Shown here: piece by piece, positions 35,903 to 45,834 of the stretch
Layout: every line of letters starts with the position of its first letter
Numbering within the stretch: the stretch's first letter is position 1
DNA from: Sphagnum compactum
Lineage: Eukaryota; Bryophyta; Sphagnopsida; Sphagnales
NCBI GenBank assembly: GCA_965153455.1
Contig: OZ234499.1
Span: forward strand, 14,752,271 to 14,816,270
DNA: 64,000 nt
Direction of reading: 5' to 3'
Position numbers and translations under genes: made by a program
The notes under the pieces: model-generated
Seen by the model: the letters and a program-made list of their open reading frames with translations, nothing else
What the model was told of the DNA's origin: nothing
Database searches by the model: none

Positions 35903-36124
35903 GTTCTTAATGCCTCCCATTTTGTACAGGGCCAGTCATTCCTGGTTTTGAAAAATATTCCCAAAAGCTTGGGCTGTCCCTGGCCATCTAAATATTCTCA
36001 TTACTAGGGTCAAGTTCTTAATGCTTCACAGTTTGTACTGGGCCAATCACTCCTGGTTATAAAGAATATTCCCAAAAAGCTTGGGCTATCCCTGGCCATC
36101 TTAATATTCCCATTACTAGGGTTT
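35903..36124. repeat. 111-bp tandem duplication
   Basis: Two adjacent copies (starts near 35903 and 36014) share GTTCTTAATGC, TTTGTAC-GGGCCA, CACTCCTGGTT, ATTCCCAAAAGCTTGGGCT, CCCTGGCCATCT and CATTACTAGGGT, with about 10-15% divergence. Confidence 0.85.
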
Positions 36125-36129
36125 TGTAA

Positions 36130-37210
36130 AGAAGTTTTGTAAAGCCCTAGTTGGCACACCCATAACAAACTAAACAGTAGGAAGATATGATGCCAGAACT
36201 AGAGAGGGGTCTAGAGCTACTTTTTCAAAGAATTGGAAGCAAACTATCACTCATCCTTGTCCTGTGTTTTCTTTGTTGCTCTTCCTGTGTCTTTTTGGTT
36301 GCTCCTTTGCCTCTGTTGCCAAAGAACATATGTAACCCTCCAGTTTGAGCATCCAATGACACAAAAATTAATCAATTTGGTTAAGGAATGAGAAAATATT
36401 GAAAAGTGTTCATGATCGACCTGTGTTTGGTGATGGGCATAGCTGCCCTAACTGAAACCACAAAACTTGACCATCCATTTCTACTCAATTTCTTCAGCTT
36501 CTGCTTCGCCAATAATCTCTTACTACACTAGAGGCACATCTTTTAGTGTGAACCTGGGTCGTTTGATTGCCTAGTAGAAGATTTATGTGGTGACCAGTAA
36601 TTTCACGTTTCCTAGTACAAATCAATAGGGTCACTATTGTGCACATTTGAGCACTGAAGCTCAGTACACCATTCCCACTGAAAAACAATATTGACAAGTA
36701 AAACAAACAGCTAACTTTCCCAAAAGGGGGCAGCTTGCAGTCAATTCAATCTTAGAAAACATGGACTGTCAATGTTCCACGTTTGCAGGAGTCATTTATG
36801 AGAGTCGACACACAATTTTCCCTCAATGTTATTCACGAATGTTGATGAGATGTGCTAAACTGATTGACCCGGAGTACCATCCGATAGCCCGGTTCAGACG
36901 AAGTAAATCTCAGTACTGCTGGATTCACACACAGGTGGGAAAAGGGAAAATTAAAAGTACAAACTAGCGATACCCCATTCACACAAAAGGGGAAGAACTG
37001 ACTTGGCAAATGACATGACATTGGTGTTAAGAGAGGGATAAATGCATTGGATATCTTAACCCCAGGAATCTTCATTTTTTTAGATTTGGGATCAACTTAA
37101 GTTGGGATTAGAAGGTTAGTTTGACCCCCTGATTTCAAAGGGTTAAATTACCCCCTCCTGTTCACAACAGCGTCTAATGTTGTTCCCATTTTTCATGTGA
37201 AAGAGCACCT
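36130..37210. other. no gene recognised
   Basis: A plus frame at 36761-36967 (68 codons, Cys- and Arg-containing) and minus frames of similar size have no recognisable domain. Confidence 0.35.
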
Positions 37211-37214
37211 GGAA

Positions 37215-37740
37215 TGGGGGTAACAGAAACGTTTTCTAACCTTTGTAATCTGCCCAAAGCATACAAATTCCCAAACTGCCTGAAATCTGTTGAGTGTCAT
37301 GATTTTTCCAGAGTGCCCAAAAATGTTTTGGCGTAAATGAAAAATTTCTTCAACCTTTCTGAAGTGCCCAAAACTACCGGGCAGAATACAAAGTCCAAAA
37401 AAATTGCCAAAACATTTCAAGTTGCAGGATTTTCCAGATTGCCCAAATTTTTGTGCAACAGTGAATTGTTTTCTCAACTTTATAATCTTCCCAGGCAGCC
37501 TAAAAAATTCAAAACCGCCCTCTCCTGAATCTTTTCAAGTATCAGGATTTCTTGAGTTCCCAATTTTTGAGCAGAAATGAAAATTTTTCAACCTATATAG
37601 TCTGGGCAGCATAAAAATTCTCAAACTGTCAAAAAATTCAAGCATCCTGGAAAACATTTCTGAGGAATTCTCCAGAACTGCAAAAACTTTCGGGCAGTAT
37701 GAAAAATTCTTAAGTTTGCTGAAGCTGCCCAAACTTTTTT
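37215..37740. repeat. degenerate 115-130-bp tandem repeat, about four copies
   Basis: Recurring order of AACCTTTGTAATCTGCCCA, AAATTCCCAAACTGCC, TTTCAAGT, CAGGATTTTCCAGA and TGCCCAAATTTTTG, with cores near 37300, 37430 and 37545. The frames at 37193-37477 and 37535-37732 (minus) are products of the array. Confidence 0.7.
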
Positions 37741-37744
37741 GTGT

Positions 37745-38828
37745 AGTTTGGAAAACCCCTCAATGTGAACTGTTGAACCTAGGGTTAAATTAACCCCATC
37801 AGACTATTTTATCTATCCACTTTGTTTGAACAGCACAGGGGTTAGTTTACTACTTATATTTTAGTCATATTAACCCTCAAATCAAGAGAGGAATAAGTGG
37901 AATAAAAAATCCTTACTGACCCTTGGTGTGAATCTAGCTTACGTGCGATCAATCCATCTCCAAGCGGTACTTTGGATACAATTCCTCGAAAGCTTTTCCT
38001 CAATTACCTGCAATTATTGCACTACATGGACAGGACCATTCCCGGAGCCTAGGTATCGAATTGTTTCAACTGACAATACGTCATTGCGCACTGGCTCTCA
38101 TAGCCGTCCCCGTTCTTAGCGTCCATGGCTCAACTTAATTAAGGGACGTGCTGCTCCCTCCAGGAGAGATTCAAGATGGCCAAATTTCAATCTCGCAGTA
38201 GCTGGACATTGTTCGGGGAAAATGCCTGTTTAACATAAGTGCCATTTATTCCTCTGGAAACCCGCTGGATGGACGAATGTCGTAGGATACCTCCCCTAAT
38301 GTAAGCTTCGCTTTCACCATAGTCATGGATCGTACAGTGAGACTACGGGTAATCACCTCCACCCAAGTATCTCTTCCATATTCAGCACCACTTTTCGATG
38401 TGCACAGGGCGCGCGGTACTAATGCTGAACACAATCGTGCTAATACATACGGTGAGGCGTATTTTGGCATCAATGAATTCCCTTGGAATCATTGCGGAAT
38501 TCTTATTTAAACAAAAGAGACCCGGCCCGAAAACTCCAATAATCTGTGAGAATATGGTTAGTTTAGATAGCCGGGGCTTCAGGCTCCAGATGCAGTCCAA
38601 ATAACCCCAGTCCTTAGTGTCGAGTATGTTTAGTTTGAACATTCGGTTGGGTAGTATGAGTACCAGTACATGATTTATGTACTGAACTTAACTGAGATGA
38701 GCTGCAATAGCTACGATTGCCTGTTGTATGTCACGAAATTACTTCTGGCCGACTGTAAATGCAATACAGTTCTGTCTCAGTGAGTGAGGACTTATCCCGA
38801 GTTCCAGTTACTCGGATGCTGCTGCACG
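37745..38828. other. no gene seen; entry into second GC-richer island
   Basis: CpG content rises from about 37930. Frames of 60-86 codons at 38246-38642 on both strands show no motif. Confidence 0.4.
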
Positions 38829-38925
38829 CAGACTATATATAACTGCTTCAGGAGACTGATATCTTGACAAGCTTAGCTAATAGCTGTCACCAGCTTCATC
38901 GCCTCATTCTCACCACCTGCAATCT
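38829..38925 (+). promoter_or_regulatory. conserved core promoter of gene C
   Basis: A strong TATATATAA (38834-38842) precedes CTGATATCTTGACAAGCT (38856-38873) and CACCAGCTTCATCGCCTC. It is the best TATA of the four family copies. Distance to the ATG of C is about 440 bp. A possible 3' splice site (TTCTTGCAG near 39155-39163) lies in the leader. Confidence 0.75.
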
Positions 38926-39273
38926 CTGATCCTCGCTAGTGTGCTAGTCAGTTACAATTTCTAATGTACTGAGTCCAGTCTGCACGCACTGCTGTTCTGA
39001 ATTTTCAAACTTTTGTCGCGATTTATGCTGGCCTGAATTTGAATTTTTTCCTGTAATTGAATCACTGGTTGATTCAAACTAGCATTGCAGCAGCTAATCT
39101 CCTGATTGAGAATTCTTCTTAAGTCAGTGTACTACCTTTCCGACTGCATATTCTTGCAGGATTTCGGCCTTCTCTTTCTCTCGTCTTTAGACATATCGCG
39201 TACTGTGCAGTCCGGCTTCTTGTAGATTCTTGCAGTGAGTTGTCGAATCCGTTCTATAATCTGCATTCTGTCA

Positions 39274-39748
39274 ATGGCGATCGTCAGTACAATTCTTGTA
39301 AGGAAGACGGTCATCGATCATCCAGAGCCTCCCCATGTCTGCCAGGGTACTCCCAAAGATCCGTGCACATTTTGCGGATCAACCACTGGATCAAGACTGA
39401 AGACTTCAGCTGCTCGCTGTGACGTTGCTCGTATCTGCCAAGATTTGGCCAAACAAGAATCTAATATTGTCAAAAGCTGCTTTCAGTTTTCAGATGGCTA
39501 CCTTGCTATCGCAATCAATTTCGGAAAGACATCTGCGGACCGATGTACCATGCTTTCTCGCCCAGTACGCCCGTACTCAGAGAGCGCTGCAAGCAAAGGA
39601 GAATGACGGATCGAACATGAAAGACGTCCAGATCAACTCCATAAGATCGCAGACTCTGGCCATTTATGTGGCGGATCTGGACCTCTCCTGCAAGACTACC
39701 CCTTGTAGCGCCTGCTGTAAAAAGAGATCGGATCGTTACATCTGCTAA
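39274..39748 (+). pseudogene. Cys-motif protein C (frameshifted relative to A)
   Basis: The frame from 39274 gives 110 residues (MAIVST...SKGE, TGA at 39604). Motif 1 is C23-x7-C31-x2-C34, as in A. A middle region aligns with A through DG-x2-A-x-A-type spacing (FSDGYLAIAINF against FLDGTRAVIAF), and RCTMLSRPVR sits where A has RCTRFPSPVC, with the later Cys lost. The third motif is present only in another frame, 39419-39748, ending DLSCKTTPCSACC. Either a frameshift truncated C or an intron rejoins the frames. AATAAA at 40023 could be the poly(A) signal. It has the strongest TATA block of the family. Function unknown. Confidence 0.55.
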
Positions 39749-40325
39749 AAGTAATTATGTTGGTCTTATATTTACAGGTGTTTTAGATTTACTTCGTATG
39801 TGGCACGTTGGATTATTATAGTCTGCATTATTATAGCTCATGAATTATTACAGTCTGTCTCTCTATAGTGCACTAGATCAAAATGTGTGCACACTTTATC
39901 TCTATAGTGCCGATATGAAACTCGATGCTTATATATTACTGAAGGATTGAGAAGAGTTCTGTCTGTTCATCTATGGACAATGGCATGCAATGCCCTCAAC
40001 ACTAGTCCAAATTGGACTTATAAATAAAATTATCTGTTTCATTTAATGATGTCGTATGTGGAACCACTTTGTGCAACACAATGTCATTCTGATGCATGTT
40101 CAATCATTGTTTACGACTTACACACATCTGCAACAGGGGCATATATGATTCAAATGTAGAGCACCAGCAGATGTCCTAGGAAAAACGGAATTAATGCTAG
40201 CCAGAGTTCAACTTAATTGAGAATCTCGTCCGTCCCTCAAATGTATCACCATAGCCGATACTGGGCCCATTTGGAACTGAACTATTTTGCAGATTACTCC
40301 TGAGCGATGGATTAGAAATTAGGCT
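39749..40325. other. 3' flank of gene C, no further gene
   Basis: Contains AATAAA at 40023-40028 and repeated TTATAGTCTGCATTATTATAG and CTCTATAGTGC words at 39815-39915. No coding frame. Confidence 0.4.
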
Positions 40326-40433
40326 TGACTTTAGAGTACTTGAATACAATTCTCAGCATCATTTTGCACAGAGGTTGAACGAGCTTCCCCTTCCAACTCA
40401 AGGAAGCCAGTTCAACCTTTTGTGAAGCTGATA

Positions 40434-40523
40434 CCCGTAACAGCGGGAGGGAACCACCTGGTGTTGATCTCTTGAACAGGCCCCTTGTGTCAACGCCAGG
40501 TGGTTCCCTCCCGCTGTTACGGG
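40434..40523. repeat. 34-bp inverted repeat (long hairpin), 22-nt loop
   Basis: The left arm 40434-40467 (CCCGTAACAGCGGGAGGGAA, then CCACCTGGTGTTGA) and right arm 40490-40523 are reverse complements except for one T/C difference. As RNA that difference becomes a G-U pair, so all 34 positions pair. The loop is 40468-40489. Weaker inverted similarity extends outward about 60-90 bp on both sides (CAACCTT-TGT, then [AG]TTTCC), so the hairpin is the conserved core of a larger inverted duplication. It could be a fold-back element or a young small-RNA precursor. Transcription is not shown. Confidence 0.85.
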
Positions 40524-40786
40524 AGAGAAAGTACATAAGGTTGTCAAATTCTTTTAAATGGAAACTTATAGCACAGGGCGTGATTTCCTGTGTTAATATG
40601 TGCACATTACAAAGGATATTGGATCCTCTTAACAGTGGCGGGGTATTTCACTGGAGTGTAATATAGTCTTTTCCGTGTAACGCACTGTTTCCAATATAAT
40701 GCACAATTTCACGAAATGAGGGTGAAAATCAAAAGATGTACCTGTTTCTTTATGCAAGAGTGAGTGGGCATTTTGACAAGACGTCG

Positions 40787-40912
40787 TTACGTTTTACCGT
40801 GATACCCGACGAGTACGAAGATGGTACCTGCCCGGTATCACCTTTCACACTGGTTTAAAAAAATAAAAGGTAAAAAAGTGAGTCGAATTTTACCCCGACT
40901 AACGCGCTCCTA
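40787..40912 (-). mobile_element. MITE-like repeat, copy 2
   Basis: The reverse complement begins GCGCGTTAGTCGGGGTAAAA (near 40908) and passes through CTTTTTTACC, GGCAGGTACC and CGGGTATCACGGTAAAACG. It matches the copy at 30693-30871 in the interior and, inverted, its terminal repeat. The two copies flank the C/D paralogues at similar positions. Confidence 0.5.
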
Positions 40913-41187
40913 TTTTTATGTTGTGCTACGTGCTATCTCTGATACTAGCTGTTCTGTAGCTCGTGATTTTCAAAACGTTCAATGCGGATGGATCCCTACA
41001 TAAAACCAAAACTTAGTAAGAAACTTGAAATCAAGGCCCTAATCAAGAATTCATTGTACTGAAAGATACAAGGTACAAGAAGGGAGGGTTTCAATTTCAA
41101 ACATGGTCAAGATCTTGAGCTTTGTTGAAAGCATACTTGGAAGAAAGTTGTTATTGTATATATTAAAAAAATCTATTTAGCAGTCTA

Positions 41188-41274
41188 GATTTAAACACAC
41201 AAACTTTCAACGTACTGATTTAAACACACAGACTTTCAACATACTGATTTAAACACACAGACTTTCAACGTACT
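41188..41274. repeat. 29-bp tandem repeat, three copies
   Basis: GATTTAAACACACAGACTTT followed by CAACGTACT, at 41188, 41217 and 41246, with only one or two base changes. Confidence 0.9.
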
Positions 41275-41315
41275 AACTTTCTGCATGCCATAAGATTCGA
41301 TCAGTTCATTATAAC

Positions 41316-41469
41316 AAAATGCTCAATACAATTGCATTTGATAGATTTTTCATTTTTAGTCATTTGCAATCTACTATCTGTAAAACTTATATAAAATGCT
41401 CAATACAATTGCATTTGATAGATTTGTCATTTTTAGTCATTTGCAATCTACTATCTGTAAAACTTATAT
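41316..41469. repeat. 77-bp tandem duplication
   Basis: AAAATGCTCAATACAATTGC begins both copies (41316 and 41393). Only one substitution was seen (TTTTTCAT/TTTGTCAT), so the duplication is recent. Confidence 0.9.
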
Positions 41470-42767
41470 ACTAAAGTCTCTGTTATGTAGTAAGGTCTCG
41501 TTTGCATAATAAAATCTTTTTTTGAAAGACAGAAACACGAACAAACTGTCAAACTTAAAAGTTGCATGAACACACTTCCAATGTGTCTAAGCACATTAAA
41601 AAATTGCAAAAAAAAGTGCAATTATCCAAAGACCTAATCATAATAGAGAGTGATCCAAGACATGTGAACTTGTGTTTGGACCGTTCAACCATGGTATATT
41701 CTGTAGTAAGAAGTGAATAGAATTAATAAGGCTCTATAGAAATACATCTCTCTGCCGATCTTATCCGCAAGTACAACCGGATCTGCAATCATACAGAGTT
41801 AATTGAGTAATAAAAATTGGTGCTAAACGTACTCATGAGTAAAGGTGATTCACCCTCAGGTCATGTTCGAGGGAAATTTGGCTACAGGAAAAATATCATT
41901 ATTAGACTCTGTCCACTATCATGTGAATCACCAGGAACTGACTTCAGTAAGACTTTTGGTCGTTCCTTGTTCCAGTTGGGCATTCCTGTCATAAGTGGCT
42001 TCCTCGGTTCTAGTGACTTGTCAAGTTTTTCTTCTACAAGATGTTTGGAGGGGAAAAAAAACCAAGACCATGAAGGAAGGATATGAGTAGTTACTCTAGT
42101 TTGATTTTCACCGTCAAACTGCAAGGTTGCCTTCGTTCCTCTCTGACAAGGCCCTTCGGGGTGAGAACGAAGAACTCGCAGCAGGTGAAAACAGCACTCT
42201 CACACTCCCACGTGGGGACAAGAGACTGAGCATACATGGTCAAGATTGACAAAATCCCGCAATTTCAGGTCGCGTCAGTCGGTGTAATAGTCGGTGCTCT
42301 GGCCGCCTAGTTTGACGCGCAATTAACAGGAAATAGTGATCATCAGGCGAGGAACGATGTGGTCAGTGTACATCAAAAGCCTTTCACTGCTCTGCGCACC
42401 CTGTGCGCATGAAAGCTTCCAGCTACAACCTGTCATGGATGAAGAAAGATAGATGTTAACTTCAACGAGGGCATGAACGAGCCAAATCAGAGATATTTCG
42501 CTTCAAATGTGTACTGGTGATAGCTTGCCATCAAGTTTCGTAAATCTATACGTCACGCAGCCACATGTATGCAGCAACACAGTTTGCTATTTCTACCTGT
42601 GTAATCCAACATTCGGAGAGTTGCCGTATTTCCGAGTGAAAATTCCAACAAACCACCTTTAAACCCAAAAAAATTCAACTATTGCTGACTTATAACGTTT
42701 ATAGAAATGTCACTCGACCACCACGCAAAATCCCAGTAATAACTGGTTTCCATCCATCAGCACCCAT
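41470..42767. other. no gene recognised
   Basis: From about 41760 the composition is GC-richer. The 89-codon plus frame at 41817-42086 and the overlapping minus frame have no motif. A 24-codon frame at 42238 is too short to judge. Confidence 0.35.
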
Positions 42768-42806
42768 GGCGTCGTCAGTGCAGCATGCAGTGAAGATATC
42801 GCTGAA
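42768..42806 (+). pseudogene. possible start of a Cys-family gene cut by an LTR
   Basis: ATG at 42768 gives MASSVQHAVKISLN before the copia LTR begins at 42807. The pattern MA-x2-[SV]-x-Q-x4-[KM]I loosely resembles the family start MAILSAQTKVMIN, and it sits in a GC-richer patch. No TATA block like those of A-C was found upstream. The similarity is short, so this is a tentative call. Confidence 0.2.
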
Positions 42807-43018
42807 CATTAGGATTTTATGTTAAATAGTTTATACATTCATTCAATAGATTCATATATTGATGGAACGCTGTGATTTTTTCTTTTTCATTTGTTTCAAA
42901 GGCTCCTTCTTTAGGATCCTTGTGCTAGATGATTATTATAGATTCAACAATCTAAGAGTTTGTTTTTTTTCTTTCACTCAAAGTTGTTTTCTGAATCTTG
43001 TATTTGCTTTACTTAGCA
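42807..43018 (+). mobile_element. copia-type LTR (5' LTR with PBS)
   Basis: Related to 50871-51057 and 63713-63909: GATTTTAT-TTAAATAGTTTAT, then ATTCAACAAT-TAAGAGTTT, TTTCACTCAAAGTTGTTTTC and TTTACT. It ends CA immediately before a primer-binding site, which fixes the plus orientation. The first bases (CATTAGG) have lost the TG seen in the copy at 63713. No gag or pol follows, so the interior is lost or unrecognisable. Confidence 0.8.
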
Positions 43019-43030
43019 TGGTATCAGACC
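43019..43030 (+). other. copia primer-binding site
   Basis: TGGTATCAGACC directly after the LTR end, differing by one base from the initiator-tRNA complementary sequence TGGTATCAGAGC used by plant copia elements. Confidence 0.85.
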
Positions 43031-43975
43031 TAATACCAAACAAGTTTCTTGTAACATCAAGAAAGTTTTAATTTTAATTCCAATTTAAATAAACGACTTT
43101 TGTACATCTTTAAAAGGGAACACAATTTTACCTTCAATCAATACACACATAAAATATGTCTTGTAGGTTTTGTATATAATTTTACCACAAGTTATTCACA
43201 AAATCATGGAATTATTTATGTTTAAAAAAAATCAAATCACAATAAAAACCAAGAAAATGGATATACAGTATAAGAAAATCGGATCTTGAATGCAAACAAA
43301 ATACAATGAGCTAACAAGATTGCATGTTTTTTTTGTCCAAAAAATCTTTTTCATACGAATGAATTCTGGAACAATTCTTTTTGCAATTCATTATAATAAA
43401 TGTTTTTAGTTGTCCTAGTACGTAACATGTATTTAATTAATTTTGAACTTTGGAAAAGTTTGAAAATGATTTAAAACAATTTGGATAGTTTTGAAAAATT
43501 CGAAATTGCAAATTGAGCTTGATGGCCAATAGGCCCTTGATGCACATTAACATTGTTGAGCGAAAGCATGATAAAGTGTACAATTAAAAATACTTGCTAC
43601 TCTACTTGTCAAATGAACAAAAAAGTAGGACCAAAACCCATCACAAAATTGTTATACATTCAATCTTTTTAGTTGAATGATAAATAACAATATACTTTTC
43701 ATTATTATGCATTAATTTTTTAATTTTGCATTGTAAAAGTAGGTTTCAAGTAGACTTTTCTAAATGCAAATAGCTTTTAAAACTTACTTTCTGCAATGTA
43801 AGATTTGATTCAAATATGTGTCAAGTTTATTCCACTAGAGATAAAGTAAATTTTTTGTTTGGTGATGCCCTTGAATATACAATGATCTTTATGCTATAAC
43901 TTTATACATGTATATTTCATTAAAGTTTTTAATGAAAAAATAGGTTTGAACACCATAGTGACTAATCAATTTATT
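43031..43975. other. no gene seen
   Basis: AT-rich sequence where a copia leader and gag would be expected. None could be read. Confidence 0.45.
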
Positions 43976-43977
43976 GT

Positions 43978-44260
43978 GGAATTCCTTGTTCCTTGTTCCT
44001 TGCTTTATTTTGATCCAATTCTAAAGATTTTGATTATAACATAGGAATCATAAATGAAACTCACGAAATCTTGAGTTTTTTGCTCCTTGTACTTCCTTGC
44101 CTTGTTTTAGGAGATTCTTTAAAATTTGCAAATAATGCATCTGATTAGGAATCCAAATGAAACACATAAATTATGTGACCTTCTTTGTTCCTTGTTCCTT
44201 GACTTACTCCAATAAATTCCTAGAGATCTTGAATATAACATATTTAATTAAGATTCACAA
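43978..44260. repeat. about 108-bp degenerate tandem repeat
   Basis: Three copies marked by TTGTTCCTTGTTCCTTG, then ATT/TCCAATAAATTC-type, AAAGATTTTGA-TATAACAT and AATGAAAC (cores near 43985, 44090 and 44195). Confidence 0.6.
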
Positions 44261-44929
44261 ATGACATTCAGGATTGTTTTTCCTTACCATCTTGATGCTA
44301 GATGCAAGAACATGTCCCAATTTTTGGGTCCTTGAACTATTCCTGATATTCAATCATGATTTTTAATTCACTTTCCTTGGTTGTCGTATTTTCCTAACAT
44401 AATATCTTTCCTAGGAGATTTGTAAAGGAATATGTCCTTAGGACGGTGGTTATTTTCCTTGTAATAGTTTCCTAATCTATCCTTTCCTAGGACATCCACA
44501 ATTCACAAGGAACATACATGTGGACTTGAATCTGGAAACTTTTTTATTATTTGCAATCTAATCCAAGATTGAACATTTTCAAAAACTAATAGTTTCTGTT
44601 ACATTTTTTTGCAAGTAAAAGATAGAATTGTTCAAAAAATTTCTTTCCAAATAACTTTGTTATTGTAACATCTCTTATTGGATCAATATATATTATCCTT
44701 GAGGGGGCTATCAATATTATTCTTGAGCATTTCTAAGAAAAATTGTTGCAATTATTCAGAATTGAATGCATCAATTTTCTATTTATAATGCCTTTGATGC
44801 ATGTGATAGGTACACACTTTCAAAATCTAATAATTTTTTTACATTGATTTTCTTTTTTGTAGGTGAAGATGAATTATGCTCAAATTGATGTAGTTCATAA
44901 TGCTCCCCAAAATCATGGATGATCATGTT

Positions 44930-45770
44930 GTTTTCAACATTTTACTTCATTTGATTTCTTGTGATTTCTTGTAAGGGTTACATTTGCATTTTATGTTGAT
45001 TGATATGTGGTGCATTTCCTTCTTGCAAGTGGAGTCCATGATTATGTTATTCATATTGTTCTTAAAATTTTGCTCTTGTGATAGTTGTTCATCTAATGTT
45101 CTTGAAGTTGTATTTCAGGATGTTTATGGTGTTGCTTTTTAACATCTTTTAGAACATATTTCTTTCTAATTATTTTGGCTAGTGCATTTCCTTCTAATTC
45201 TTACTATTGAGATTATTTTATATTTCATTTGAAAAGTTCTCCATAACTAAACAAATTGTTTAATATTTACAATGTTGATGGGATATTATGTTTTCAAATT
45301 CTAACAATTCTTTATTGCCTTTCTAGATGTTCATGACATTATTTCTTAAGACTTCTTGGAAGTTTTTTTTTTCTCTTCAAAATTGTACAAATTGTTTAGT
45401 ATTTGTAATGTTGATTTGGGATATTATCCTTTTAGATGTTGACAATTATTTATTACCTTTCCATTTTGCTTGTATAGAGGATGATTATTGTTCTTCATAA
45501 AATTACTTTTCTAGCCTTTTCAAATTGGGCTCTTCAAAATCGTCCTTTAAGATGTTGAAAATATTTTTATTTAATGTTTTATGGTTTTTTGTCTTCAAGA
45601 TAAAAACTATGTTTGATCATTGTTATTTACAAGGTTAGAGGATACTGTATTTTCAAAAGTTAATAATTAGTCTAAGGCATATCTTTCTTGAAGTACAGTC
45701 CATGACCTAACGTTATTCAGATTGTTTAGTTTACCTAGTATTTGAAAATCTGCTTGAAATTTCTCATGCA
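44930..45770. repeat. about 140-bp highly degenerate tandem repeat
   Basis: AAATTGTTTAATATTTACAA-TGTTGAT at 45251 recurs at about 45389 (GTTTAGTATTTGTAATGTTG). GTCCATGATTATGTTATTC at about 45035 recurs as GTCCATGACCTAACGTTATT near 45700. No coding frames. Old array. Confidence 0.5.
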
Positions 45771-45834
45771 AGATGTGTTTTTGTTTTGGGGCACCTATAA
45801 TCTTTCTTTATAATAATATCTTGTTACTATTCCA

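Noticed and set aside
42782-42800. AAGATATC similar to the inverted CTGATATCTT promoter core
   Set aside because: Only about ten bases match and there is no TATA at the right distance.
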